This document shows positions 36,240 through 49,143 of a DNA stretch of 64,000 nt, piece after piece. The DNA comes from Cenococcum geophilum 1.58 (taxonomy: Eukaryota; Ascomycota; Dothideomycetes; Gloniales; Gloniaceae): positions 1 through 64,000 of the forward strand of contig KV748196.1 of assembly GCA_001692895.1 (NCBI GenBank), read 5' to 3'. Each line of letters begins with the position of its first letter. The first letter of the stretch is position 1. The notes under the pieces were generated by a model that saw only the letters and a program-made list of their open reading frames with translations, was not told where the DNA came from and did not search any database. The position numbers were made by a program, and so were the translations under genes.

Positions 36240-39200
36240 AATATATCTTCCTTTTTTATAAATTTTATTCTAGACTCTAGCTTTTAAGGCTTTAATTCTT
36301 AGGGCTTTAGCTCTTAAGATTGCTTAACTAGGTTAACTAGTAAGTAGAGTTATTAAGAAAGTATATTTAGTATATATAACCCATCTTCTTAGCGCCTAAA
36401 ACCACTTAGATTAATAATTCTTCTAAATTATTTAAGGCAGCTCCTAGTATCGCTTTATTAGAGTTAGAGCTAAAGGCTAAGTTTAGTAATAGATTTTAGG
36501 TATATAGGCGATTATATATAGGGGGTGCAACTCGCTTATAATAATTGCTAGTAAGTATAGTGTTTTATTTAAACGTGTGCGTAAATAAGACTAAATAGGA
36601 ATATTAAAACTGCTAGAGGTAATGCTTTATAGCACGCTTTATCTTTAATTAACTATTAATAGGGGTTGGTAATCCTTGTCGCCCTATACACCCACAGGCC
36701 TTATTATCCTTATTACTACTACTACTATTACCGTCCCTAGAGTTGTTAGTATTCATATTATTACTATTATTACTTCCGTCGCTATAGTTCTTGGCCTTAT
36801 ATTCGTCCGTAATATTTTTACTGTTTTTATTATTGCTTTCTTTAATTAAGCCGTTTATAAAATCGTCTAGAATATAATTATAACTATTATTAGCCTTATA
36901 TTCTAGTGGTTTAGTATTATAAAAAGACGTATAGTACTAGGGGGAGGAGTTAGTAGGCTGCGTAATAGAGACCGCTTACTCCTTAATACCGTTACCGTTG
37001 TTAAGGCTAAGGGTAGGAGAGCTAGAAGGCGTAGTCCTCTAGGAAGCAGGTAACCTTTATTACTTCCTAGGTTATATACTCTCGCCACTCTTATTAACGG
37101 AGGTATTAGAGATATAATTAATACTACCTAATTAATCGAGCTAATCGGACCTCTACTTTTTTAACTTTTTGGCTTTTAAAGACTCTTAACTAGTAGCTAC
37201 TAATATTCTAAGCTTTTACCTAAACTGCGGAGTAGTTCTAATATAACGCCCCTTAGCTAAATTATCTATTTAATTACCGTCTAGCGCTAAAGGTGTAGTA
37301 TAATTATACGTAGGTACTCGTACCTCCTTTTATAACGCTTCTAACAAAGGTAACTCCTTATCTTTATTATCCTTATTACTGCCGTTATTCCCGTTATCTA
37401 ATAATTATTAAATAAGGCTATTATAAGTTAAATAGAGGCATATACCCAATTTATAGGGTATTAGTTAGTTATCGGCTTTACTAGCTTTATTATTAGCGCT
37501 ACTAGCTTTATTACCCTTAGCTTCTAAGTCTAAATCGGCTATATCGTATTTAATAACTATTAGATTTGCTACTAGTTATTAAAACTATATATTTAAAACT
37601 GCTAGGGAAAGAGGGAGAGTAGTGGGATAATTACCTTAACTACTTTTCCTGGAGACTTGACTGTTATTTCTATCCCTATAAAAATCTTCCTTATTATCCT
37701 TATTATTTTTATAATACTTATTATAAGCTTTCTTGTAATTATATATAAGGTCTATAGGTGCCTTATTAGATAAAATCTCTAAATTAAGGCCCTAGGTAGA
37801 ATAATATGCTATTAAGTGCCTAAGCTTTTAATACTTCTTAACTTTTTAAGGGGAAAAGAGGTACTCCCCTATTTCTCCTTTTAGGTTTACTACTCGCGCT
37901 TTTCTTAGGGGCTATAATTCTATAGTACTTAGATAAAGCTATTAATATTCTAGGGGGACTAGTATAGGAATTGTTCTTATTAAGCGAAATTTAGTAAGGG
38001 ATACGAAATAAAGATTAAAATAGTGCTAATATTATTATTATTAGAGTTGCTATTACTTTATAGCTTTTAAAAGCTTTAAGGGGGGATTAACAGTCTTTTT
38101 AAGTATATATTAGTTCTCCCTTTACCACTAGTACCTATCTATTGCCCTTTACCCCTTATTTAGGTTTCTTATTAAATTAAAGCATTTAATACGTACGCCT
38201 CTAGTATAGACTAGGGTTAATTGCCGTTTATAGGGTAAGATTTATAAGGGCTTAAATTCTAGCGCCTAATTAATAGCCTTAGTAAATTATAGTTAAACTA
38301 TATCCGCCCATTTAAGCTAGCGTATTTAGCTGTAATATAGCCGCCGCATCTAGCCCCTTATTAGGAGGTTAATGGCGTAAATTCTCTACCCTAGTTCCTT
38401 AGTAAAGGGTAGCGCTAATATATCTATTTACTTCCTAATAATGCCAATCTAGTTAATCTTCTCCGACGCTTATATTAGTAGGTAAAGCCCTACTTATACG
38501 TATATGTTATAAGCTATCTATAATAGAAGAAGGTAGTATCCTTATTAGTAGTAAGTGGGGCTCTTTAATACTAACCGCCTAGTAACGGATATACCTACCA
38601 CTTACTTAGTAATTGTATATATATCTATAAATATATTAGGTAAAAGACTATATAATAATACTCGCCCTCCTAATATAGCTAGCTAGTGTTAGAGATTCCT
38701 TTATAGTTATACCGCTATGCCGCTAATCTATTATACGCCCAAAAGCTACAACCTTCTAATTTTAATTTAGGTGGTTCCTATATAGCCCTATAGCTTAAAA
38801 GCCTAAATTATTAATCCTTTACTGCTTTACTATTAAGTAGTTAGGTAGAGCTAATAGCCCCTTAGCCCTAAACTAGTAGATTAAACAGCGTCTCTAAAAT
38901 ATCTATGGTAATATAATTATACTACTAGGCAGGTATATATAGCCACCTAAACAATACTCCGTGTAATATCTGTTTAAATAATGCCTAATACAGCCCCATA
39001 TAGGGTGGTTACTTAAATTAGTAATATCCAGCCGCTTTTTTACTAGGTAGCCTAGTAGATATACTAGTTATAATATAGGTGGCTTTAGCTATCGGCAAAC
39101 GCTAAAGTGGGCTATCTAACTAATAGTATATCCTAGGTAAGGAAATAGCGCGTAAGTTAGCTAAAATGAGTATAACGTAAGCTTACTTAAGCCCTTAAGG

Positions 39201-39250
39201 GGGGTAATATAGTACGCCTGTCCCTTCCTACCTTAAAAGGAGATATGTAG
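36240..39250 (-). pseudogene. Unknown RIP-degraded coding-like relic
   Basis: Long minus-strand coding-like text with RIP-type stops, N-terminus towards 39250. Legible pieces include LKLEGCSFWAYNRLAA (near 38750), SVTRRLVLKSPTYY (near 38560) and a very Asn/Ser-rich C-terminal half (37.7 to 36.7 kb). The Asn-richness probably reflects Asp codons changed by RIP as well as low complexity. The open piece 36903-37088 is part of this zone in another frame. No domain recognised. Confidence 0.35.
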
Positions 39251-39830
39251 TAAAGTTAAATAAGATAATAGTACTAACGCGGCTAGTAACTACGGAATTC
39301 CCCTAACCCCCTTTTTATAGGACGGTTGCGGACTAGCGTTATCTAGAAGGTAAAAAAAGAGAGGGTATATATAAGAGAGAGAACAAAATTATAAGGATAT
39401 AAACATGCTTAGCGGACAGAGGCGGCACTAAAAGAGCTTAATAAAAATTAAAGCCATCGGCTCTAGAGGCAGGAATTAGAAAAGGAGGCTAAGACCGTTT
39501 ATATATTACTATAGAATAAAGACTCGCTTATTGGAAAGGCCGTAGTTAACTATATTAATTATTAGTCTAAGATATAGGGGAATAAAGTAATAAGCGGACT
39601 AGACTTGCATATATATTAGCGCTAAAGGGATAGTAGAAATGCCTTAATGCGACTACGCTAGGGACTAGTAGTAAGAAGAGAAGGAGGCGCAATATTAGGA
39701 GGAAGGAAAGATAGAGGATAAGAGGAAAAGCGGTAAGAGAAATGGCCTTTTATGGTTAAGGTTAAGGGGCAGTCTTAGCTTAGCCGGGGTTAATAAACGA
39801 GGGCGCCTTGCCTATAAAGGAAGCCTCCAT
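39251..39830 (+). other. Unassigned segment with short coding-like text
   Basis: Near 39400-39800 the plus strand gives a charged Glu/Lys/Arg-rich coding-like text (for example EEKEAQYQEEGKIEDKRKSG near 39670) with RIP-type stops. It is too short and too degenerate to identify. It ends where the second Gypsy relic begins. Confidence 0.3.
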
Positions 39831-42140
39831 TTCCTAATACAGTTTCCCGCATAATAAAATAGCTAGTAAAATTCTTTAAGCAATTTTAAAAGGTTTTAGT
39901 TTAACGTAGTCTAATTTCTTACTTAGTTGTTAACTCTTAAAAAATTTATATAATAGCCACACTTTATCCCCCTCCTTAAGATCTAGTCCCTTAGATCTCT
40001 TAGTATTATAGTACTTTTTTATCCTTTCTTATACTATTTTATTAATTCTATAAGGTTTATATAAAGATTTATTAATATCTCTATTCTTTATTTTACTATA
40101 CTACTTATTTTCTTTACTTATTATAGTAATAATAATATTCTAGACTTATATCTATAATTTGCCTAAAATAGTAACATCTCTATACCTTCCTATAGCGTTA
40201 TATTGTATATAAACTATATAATTAGTAATAATAATACCTAATTATTCTGTGCGTAATTAATATAATATCTTAAATACTATTCTAGTGTTTAATTTAATCT
40301 TTCTATCTATTTATTCATCTATAGATAATATACGGTAAAAGTTACTACTTTTAGTCCTTGTTCCGCTAAGAATACTTTCTAAAATACTACTATAAATCTT
40401 AGATCTCTATCTAATATAATCTTGCTTAGTACTCTATATTTTATAAATACTTCTTTAATATAGATTCTAGTAATATCTTTTACTAAGATTTCTTCTATAT
40501 ATACTATAAAGTAGCCCTATTTAGTTAACTTGTTTACTATTATAAGGATTATAATATACTTTTATCTAGTAATAGGATCTTTTAATTTTAGTAACTTTAT
40601 AAGAAAGTCCTATAATATAACTTCCTATAGTCTTTCTAGTGTCTTAATAGGTTATAGCTTTCTATATAGCCTATATCTTATTAACTTATTCCTCTAGTAA
40701 TCTAGGCATTCCTTTATAACCTTTCTTACTAAGCCCTAGGTTTTATAAATAATATATTCCTCCTAAAGTCTTAATACTAAGCCTATAGCTCCATTATATC
40801 CTTATATTATTCCCCTATAGAAATCTTTAATAAATTTTTCTGCTATTCCTCTTGGGATATATATACTTGTTCTCTACTTATATTAGTCCATTTCTAGGTC
40901 CTTAAACTACGCCTCTTAGATCCTTTTTATCTAATTACTTTCTGGTAGTTCGTACTCTTAAGTTACTATAATCTTAGGATAATTATACCTAATAAATCTA
41001 TTACTATCTCTGCGTAATATTGCCCTTAATAGCTTCTTATTGTTTTATAGTTTAGCCTTTCTGCTTAATATATCTACCCTTATATTCTTAGTACCCTTAA
41101 TATACTAAATCTTAAAATAGTATTCTGTAAGTATCTTTACCTATTTAACCTATTTCCTATTAAGTTCTTTTATTATTAGGAACCCTATTAGGTTCTTATA
41201 ATCCATTTTAACTATAAATAGTTTTTCTATACCTTATAAGAACGCTCTCTATTCCTTAAGTACTACTACTATACCTAATAACTTCTTGTTATAGATGTTA
41301 TAGTTTAACTCTAGTAGTATTATCTTCTAACTATAGTATGCCACTAAATGCTATATATTTTTATACTTTTATAGTAAATATACTTCTAGTATAAAGTCTA
41401 ATACGTCCGTTTCTATAACTATCTCTAGTTCTAGTTAATAGATCTTAAGGATTAGTTCCTAGGTAAATAACTCCTTAAGTTCTTTAAATAACTTTCTTTA
41501 CTTATTTCCCTATACCTATAGTTCCTCCTTCTTTATAAGCTTAGTAAAGGGTTTAATATTATTTAACTACTATACTATAAACCTTCTATAGTAGTTGTAA
41601 AACCCTAAAAATAACCTTAGCTGCGTTACGTTCTCTAGTTCTTACTAACTTACTATAGCTTCTATCTTCTTTAGGTCTATACTAATATAACTTAGTTTAA
41701 TAATAAATTTAACAAAATTGGTCTTCCTAGTAAAGAACTTAAATTTTTTAATTACTACTAGCATCTGTTTTTCTTATAGTCTCTTTAAAATCTATTTAAC
41801 GTATTCTCCGTATTCTTCCTTAGTTATTAAGTAAATAATAATACTGTTAAGGTATACTATAATAAACTTATTAGAGTATTCTCCTAATATGCTATTAATT
41901 TGCTTTTAGAATGTTACTAGTATGTTTATAAGTCCGAATTGTATAACTAATAGCTAATATAGTCCTTTCTTTAACCTAAAGACTGCCTTTTATTTATTGC
42001 CTTCCTTAATCCTAATCTAATAGTACGCCCATTTTAGATTAATTTTTATAAAGCTTTACGCATTACCTATCTAATTCTAAATTTTGCTAATTAAGAGTAA
42101 AAAATACCTATCCTTTCTAGTAATGCTATTTAACTATCTA

Positions 42141-42556
42141 ACGTAATCCACTAGCAAGCTGGCCACACAAGCATCCTGGCCACCTCAAAATTCACCAAAT
42201 TTATACTTTAATATCTCAACAACCACTTTATAATAAATTCTAATAATTTATATTTGGATTTTTATATACGCTTTATAGCTTTTTATTAAAGTTGTATAGT
42301 AATTAGTTTAGTAGTTTTTAAGATATAGCGATTTAACTTTATTTTGGCCCCCAAATTATAACATCTTAAAAACTACTAAACTAATTACTATGCAAATTTA
42401 ATAGAAGCTGTAGAGTGTATATAAAAGTCCAAATCTAAATTATTAAAATTTATTATGAAGTGGTTGTTGAGATATTAAAGTATGAATTTCCTAATTTTTG
42501 GTGAGTTTTTGGGGTGGCCAGGATGCTTGTGTGGCCAGCTTGCTAGTGGATTACGT
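42141..42556. mobile_element. Hairpin MITE nested in Gypsy RT (416 bp)
   Basis: Ends ACGTAATCCACTAGC in inverted orientation, flanked by TA (42139-42140 and 42557-42558). The uninterrupted homologous site in the other Gypsy copy (about 19361-19373, ACTATAGATAGTTAAAC) confirms a single TA duplicated on insertion. Each end has TGGCCAC twice, exactly 17 bp apart. The interior is a long AT-rich hairpin that aligns with the core of 31516-31911. Non-coding. Confidence 0.92.
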
Positions 42557-45500
42557 TATAGTTAATATATAGCCTAAGTTTTCCGTTTTTCTTTAGTATA
42601 AATAGTACTAGATATCCTACTAATAACTATAATAGTCTAATATATCCTTTTTATAGGTTTTCCTAGATAAACTCTTTAAGTGCTTTTAACTCTTCTTTAG
42701 TAAGCTTATAGGTTAGAAAGAACTTTAGACTCGTTCCTAGCTCTAACTCTATTTTATAGTCCTATACTATATATTCTAATAGCTTTTTACTTTCTAGACT
42801 CTATAATTTTTTACTATACTTATAGTATCTCTTTAATATATAAGATAACCCCTTTTTAGTTTCCTTATATATCGCTCCGACTTAGTACTATACTAACTTA
42901 GTTATTATACGTCTCTTATATTATTAAGTATCTCTAATATTAACTTAACCTATAACCTAATTAATCTTTAAATTATATTTCTATAACTAAGGCATTCCTA
43001 GCACTATCTTATCCCGTCCTAATAGTAGGATATTAAATAACATCTTAATTTATTTTCCTTTAATGATTATCTAAATAGGTCCTATTTTAAGGTTAATAAT
43101 ACCTCCTCTATAGGCTATTAGATCTTCTAAAATTATAACTAGTAAATAAGGATGCTTTTTCTATCTATAAGGTAATTTTATCCGCTTAACTACTACTAGT
43201 AAGATATGGTTTCTTATTACTCTACTATCTACTAGTGCTTTAAACTGTTAATCTTATTTATTAACTTATAAATTTAGGTATTGTTCTTAAATTCCTTTAA
43301 GGGTTTAAGGCTTTACTACTAGCTTCCTCTAGTTTTATAAGCCTCTACTTTTTCTAACTATTAGCTGCTTAATCCTATTATACTTAGCTCGTTTTTTAGC
43401 CAATACCTAGTTCGCTTTTTATCCTTAATATACTATAGATATATATTCTCTGAGTATTCCCACCACTATTATCTATCTAAGCATTTGTCTATAAGGAATC
43501 TTTTTAGTTAAAGTATTAAGTCTTCTAATCCTTAGACTTTTACTAGATACTAGCCATATATATACTTAACATTTCCATACTATTACTTATTTAGCGCCTA
43601 ATATATCCTTATAGGGTACTTCTAATTCTTTTTTTTATATAGATTTTTATATATATCGTATATATTATCCATATACGCAATTTATACCAATATATAATGC
43701 GCTAGGTGCCTTAGGTTAACTTTTAGCTCGTCTTTATCCTTAAGTTTAAACCTCTATCTAGCTAATATAAACGTTAGTCTCTTATTTATAGATACTATAA
43801 TTTACCTCTTACTTCTCTAATCTTCCGATCTTTCTTCTAGATTTCTTAATGTTATAATTAATACTCCTTTAATATAACTTATACACTTCTCTATAATATA
43901 TAAAAGTCTTTTTACTTATCGTTATATCGCTATTTATACTACTTTTAATATAGTTCTATAAGCATATATAATCTATCTATAAGGAAATATCTTATTATTA
44001 CTATATTGTTATAACCTTTAGTATGCCTTTTTTTTAAATCTAGTTAGGACTTCTAAGTCCTCTTCTTATTCCAGTTTTTTAAGCCACTTTACTCTTAGCG
44101 TACCTATTCTTAGCTTATTAATAATCTTTTATATAGGTACTCTAACCCTTAGCCTACTTAGTATTCTTAACCCTTAGTAGCCTCTTTATTCTTACTACAC
44201 TTTAATTTAATTCTTAAATCTTTTTTAGTTTTCTTTTAGTTTGCGTTTAGCCCTAGAATGCTCTAGATCTGTAAACTTTATTATTTTAATATTGGCTATT
44301 TAACTCTAAGGCTAAACACTTTATTTACCTATTATAGGATTCTTTCCCTTTATTATAGAAATCTCGTCTTTCTAATCTCTAGCTTTAATCCATCCTTATA
44401 GATAACTAGCTTATACTCTTATCCTTTCTTTAAAGTCTTAAGCCTTAGGCCTTTTACCTTTATTAAGTTCTAAAGTAGTTTACTATCCTACTTCTCTTGC
44501 GTCTTATAAAGTAATAGATATTGTGTCTAATAGAGTCTCGATCCCTATTACTAATCCATCCTCTATAGTAGATTTAACTTCTACCTCTATTATAATATCT
44601 CTAAGGTTTATACTCTTAGTAAGCTACCTTTATTATCTTATTATTACTAAATATTTCACCTATATTAAATTTATCGTCCTTAATATCTAATCTATACGAT
44701 AGTTCGTTAGTTCCTTTAAACTTTAATAATTTTAGCTCCTATAGCTAATAGGTTACGCTATACTTAGCGTCTTTATAAATTTAGTATATATTATTATAAC
44801 AGAACGTAAAACTTTTAATTAAATACTCCTTGGTTCCTTATAGTGCACTATCGTCCCTTTATACGTATATATCTTCTACTAGCCTAGTTCCCTTTACCGT
44901 ATAGTTACTCTAACTACTCTTACAGTTTCTAGCAAAATAACCCTATTTTCCGCAATTTATGTAAGCTCCTTTTTTAAACCATTTTTCTTACGATAGAGTC
45001 TGCCTAAACGTCTTCTGCTACTAAGATCCTTGGTTTAACCTCTATTCCTTAGTTCTATAATTACTTAATCCTTTACCTCTAGGTTTTCATAGTTTCTTAT
45101 TCCCTTTTTTAAATTCTTTAGTACCGCTTAGATCCATTAGCTCTACGCCATACTATAGTTTCTAGTTTTAATTCTATTATTGCGTACTTTACGCCTTATA
45201 CAACTATAGAACTCTATCTTAACCCTTTTTAGCCTATTCTCGTTAATAGATCCTATTATTAATCTTAATTACTTAATCTATTAGTTTACTAAGTGTATCT
45301 ATATTTTCCATTAGAATAATTACGTCCTAAACTTTTACCTTAAGTCCATGCTTATACTATACCATAAGCGCCTTATTATTCCATTCGACCTATATTACTA
45401 GTGTTTAAAACTATATCGTGTACTTAATTACTAAAGTCCTCTATATTAGGTTTTAAAGCTTTTTTTCTACTATAGTAGTTGCCTCTAGGTCTTTAAATAT

Positions 45501-45980
45501 TTATATTAGGCGTTTCGTAAACCCATTCTAACTAGCGAATATATACCGTACCTCTTAGTTAGTAGTTGCTATGCCGTTTTTCTATACCTCCATTAGGTAA
45601 GGCTTAAACTACTTAAGTACCCTTCCTGTTAGGAATAATCCTATATAGGCAACTTAGTCCATAAACGTTGCTAGCTTCGCTTCTTTTTATATAACCTTAA
45701 AGTGCATTTATATAAGGAATCCCTTAAGCTTTAACTTCTCCCCTAAGAATCGCTTAATTAATAGTAGCTTAACTTTAGCTACTCCAATCCCATTAATCCT
45801 TTCTTTAAGTATTCTATTATTGTCTATTAATTAATTAACTATTTCCTATAGCTGTCTAACCGTAACTAGCTAAGAGTTAGTATTTGCTATGCTAGTGTCG
45901 TTACCTAATCCCAATATAGTTGCTGCTATTAACGCCGTTATAACTGCTGCTTTTAGTAGTATATTATTTAACTTTGTTAA

Positions 45981-46270
45981 TATAATAAAGCCTTGTAGTA
46001 GGAACTACGGTAAACTTATTAATAGGCTAGGTATATAGGTAAATAAGAAGTTAACAATGTAATAATAACTGGTAGAGTAGTTGCCTAACAGATTAACTCT
46101 AATTATATTCTAAGATTCACTATAAAGAAGAGAACTATCTAGGTAGGGACTATAGTCCTTTAAATATACAATATTGCGCCTTAGAAATATACTAAGTATG
46201 TTAGTACGTTAGTACGTCGGTACGTCGCGTTCCTATATTCCTATGTCCCTACGTCCCGAACCTATAACGT
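45981..46270 (-). repeat. 5' LTR remnant of the second Gypsy element
   Basis: 45981-46170 aligns with the 3' half of the LTR at 22664-23087 (shared TTTAAAGGAC-TAGTCCCTACC and CCTAGCC-ATTAA). 46171-46270 contains a GTACGTTAGTACGTCGGTACG run and may be a divergent U3 starting near GTTATAGG. That outer limit is uncertain. Confidence 0.6.
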
Positions 46271-47004
46271 AACTAGCTACGTAACTTAGTTACCCCTTAT
46301 TCTATAGCTTAATTGGTTTTAGCGCCTTCTATACTATCTTAACTAACCCGTTTATATCTCTCCTTAATAGCCGTACTACTGCCGATATAAGGTCCGTAAT
46401 ATTTAGGGTCTTTGCGTAAATAAGGCCTTTAGACAATATTGTCTTTAATAGGGGTAGCGTATTTACAAGCGAGTACTAGAATACTATATGCTACTATCTC
46501 CGCGTTTAGCGTAAGCTTAGCACTGCATTCTACCTATAGATAGATAATTAGACGGAACGCTAGAACTAGGAATTTAAGGTATACCTATATATATTTACGA
46601 ACTAGGAATAGTCTAATTAGGCCTCCTTACTTAAAGAAGCAGCCTTTACTTATAACTTTAAGGTCTATACTATAACAAAGCGTTCCCCTATTAAGCTCGC
46701 CTATAGCTAGCTATTAAATGTCTTAAATAAAGTCCTAGACGGCATCTAAGACGCCTAATAAGGAGGGAAGGGGTCTAAGTTAACAAATATTAAACTTGTA
46801 GAGATATATCTGTAACGCCTACGTCTTATATATAAGGCTGTAGCGGCGTTAATAATATACGCCTAATAGCTTTAGGTAAAATACTATAATTGTTACCATT
46901 TGCTAAACATTTTGCCGTCGGTAAATAAGTCCTACTCTCTTCTAATATCCGTATAAAACGTCCCTATAAGAAGCTTAATAGTAAGTTTATAGGACCGTTT
47001 TAGA
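46271..47004. other. Unassigned RIP-degraded segment
   Basis: Patchy coding-like text on both strands. No domain, LTR or TIR could be supported. Confidence 0.35.
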
Positions 47005-47570
47005 TCCTAAAACGTATAGGGTAGTAAGTATATAAGCTAGAGCTCCCACTTACTATAGCATGGCTTTACCTAGTCTTCTATATCTCCTTACTAGAGCCTT
47101 ATAGGTTATACCCTAGGTTTTAAACCCTGGTAATAAAAGAGCTTAAGAAAGGCAGTTAGAAAGTAGAAGTAATTATTACTTACTAGGATTGTGCTAGACA
47201 ACTGCAATACCTTATAAAATGGCTAGGTTGGCTAAATAAGTATAATAAATAGAAATACGAGATAGAACTTAAGAATTGTTAATAACTGCTAGATAAGTAC
47301 TGTAAGTGGGATACCCTAGCCTTATAGCTAAGGCGTAGGCGAAAAATAAGCGCCGCTGCTAAAATATAACCTATATTAAAGTGGAGTAGAGAATATTTTA
47401 AAGGATTAAAGAATAAGCAATAATTGTAGTAACTACGGTATATATACGGAGTAACTAATAGGCGAGGCTACGGTATACGTCGGTAATAAAGCTTAATTTA
47501 GAAAGCACCCTTTCTAGACCTAGTCCGTTACTCTATGCTAGCTTAGCAGATTGTTTATATATTAGAAAAT
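47005..47570 (+). repeat. Direct repeat Y, copy 1 (coding-like)
   Basis: About 560 bp repeated at 48500-49135, starting at AGTAGTAAGTATATAAGC. The plus strand carries coding-like text, for example ELLDKYCKWDTLAL (near 47290) then a Lys/Arg-rich stretch, which suits a gag-like or nucleic-acid-binding protein. No family recognised. This copy is less AT-shifted than copy 2. Confidence 0.6.
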
Positions 47571-48266
47571 AGGCCCGCTTATAACTAGGGTCTATAACCT
47601 ACTAGTAACCCGCTAGTAATAACCTATACTAATAATTTATATACTATTCTACGTATATGCTATATAGATAACGCATAAAGCTAAAACATAGGTTTAGTAG
47701 CGGATTTAATAAGTATATAGCCTTACCGTCTAAAGTCTAGCTATATATAAATAACCTATAACCTACTCGCGAAGTATATATAGTGCTACGCCGGTATAGC
47801 GTAAGGCTAAAGTATAGGGTTAGCGGTGGATTTAACGGGTATACCATTTTACTACCTATAAGTTTGGCTGTATATAAATAACCTATAACTTACCCGCGAG
47901 GTACTAGCAACTTACTAGCGACTTACCTATATAAGTAGGCTTTAGGAATATTTTTTATAGTCTAATAAATTTAGGCGAGCCCTAAATAGACTAATTAGGA
48001 TTTTCTATCCTAGGGATAGAAAATTACTATTAGCTTGGTTAAATGCGGGGGACTCTTAGCAAAGCAATCTAACTAATTAGGTAACTTTAACCGGCGGTTA
48101 AAGTTCCTTAATATTTTTATGCCACGTATATATACTACCTACCTCTCTATACGTAAAATTAAGACGCTCTTTCCCCTTTAAAATTTTTTTTCCTTATTAA
48201 GGTTTTTATGGAGGTTTATTAAGGCTTAAGTATATAAAGAATTGGGGACAATTCTTTTAAAGGGGG
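47571..48266 (+). other. 3'-UTR-like zone with a 120-bp duplication and polypurine tract
   Basis: Contains an imperfect tandem duplication of about 120 bp (47665-47785 and 47786-47912), sharing AAGCTAAAACATAGG/AAGCTAAAGTATAGG and TATATAAATAACCTATAAC. It ends in a run of eight or more G preceded by TTTTAAA (about 48252-48266), which looks like a polypurine tract ahead of an LTR. Confidence 0.5.
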
Positions 48267-48500
48267 GGGTATTATTAGGTAAAACCCTAAGTAGATAGTT
48301 ATATAGCTATAAGGTATAGGCAACCCTAGGGCAACCTAAGGGTAACTCGCTTATAAGGCACGTGCTCTATATATACCTAGGGAAAACCCTTCCTTACCTT
48401 ATACATAGACTCCTCCTTTTCCCTTAAGGATTTGTCTGTCTATATAATATACCCTATTATTCTATTATTGGACTCCCTATCCAGACCCTTACCTTATATT
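48267..48500 (+). repeat. LTR-like segment between the two Y copies
   Basis: Follows the polypurine tract directly and starts TATTATTAGGTAAAACCC, where TG would be expected before RIP. It carries a TATA-like CTATATATACC near 48372 and pyrimidine-rich downstream sequence. It fits an LTR shared between a preceding and a following internal region, but no second copy was found in the window to prove it. Confidence 0.45.
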
Positions 48501-49140
48501 TAGATCCTTAGGTATATAGAGTAGTAAGTATATAAGCTAGAGCTTTTACCTACTATAGTACGACTCCACCTAGTCTTTTATATCTCCCTACTAAAACCTT
48601 ATAAGTTATGCCCTAAGTTTTAACCCCTGGTAGTAAAAGAGCTTAAAAAAGGTAGTTAGAATATATAAGTAATTATTACCTACTAGGATTATATTAGATA
48701 ACCATAGTACCTTATTAAATAGCTAGGTTAGTTAAATAAGTATAATAAATAGAAATATAAGATAGAACTTAAAAATTATTAATAACTATTAGATAAGTAC
48801 TATAAACGGAATACCCTAGCCTTATAGCTAAAGTATAAGTAAAAAGTAAGCACTACTACTAAGATATAACCTATACTAAAGTAGAGTAGAGAATATCCTA
48901 AGGAATTAAAGAATAAGCTAACGCTTATAGTAAGAATAGCGGCATATATATAGGGTAAAGCCTAATTTATTAATATTCTATATAAGCTATACTTTAATAT
49001 AACCTAGCTATGCTAGTAACTTATAGGCGACTTATAGGTAAGGTTATAGCGTACGCTAATAATAAAGCTTAGTTTAGAAAGCATCTTTCTTAGACTTAAT
49101 CTATTACTCTATATACTAGCTTAATAAATTATTTATATTA
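48501..49140 (+). repeat. Direct repeat Y, copy 2
   Basis: Parallel to 47005-47570 with differences mostly G-to-A and C-to-T, plus some extra sequence near 48950-49030. It is cut off abruptly at the LTR starting at 49144. Confidence 0.6.
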
Positions 49141-49143
49141 AAG

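Larger units (their letters stand above)
39831..46270 (-). mobile_element. Second Ty3/Gypsy fossil, 3'-truncated
   Basis: A minus-strand relative of the Gypsy element at 8828-23087, heavily broken. From right to left it holds the LTR remnant (about 45981-46270), the gag with zinc-knuckle zone (44.93-44.99 kb), protease (about 43.23 kb), RT (about 41.7-42.7 kb, split by a MITE), RNase H and integrase. It stops inside the integrase C-terminal end near 39835, so the chromodomain and 3' LTR are absent. Alignment with the first copy is easy over most of its length, so both belong to one family or two close subfamilies. The 5' part of its LTR (beyond 46170) diverges strongly from the first copy. 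Confidence 0.85.

Noticed and set aside
36903-37088. 61-codon minus-strand frame as a gene
   Set aside because: It lies within a longer RIP-degraded relic in a different frame and has no recognisable features.
32406-39830. Starship-type giant element with a tyrosine-recombinase captain
   Set aside because: I looked for a DUF3435-like recombinase among the relics and saw no convincing motif. Host-like cargo alone is not enough.
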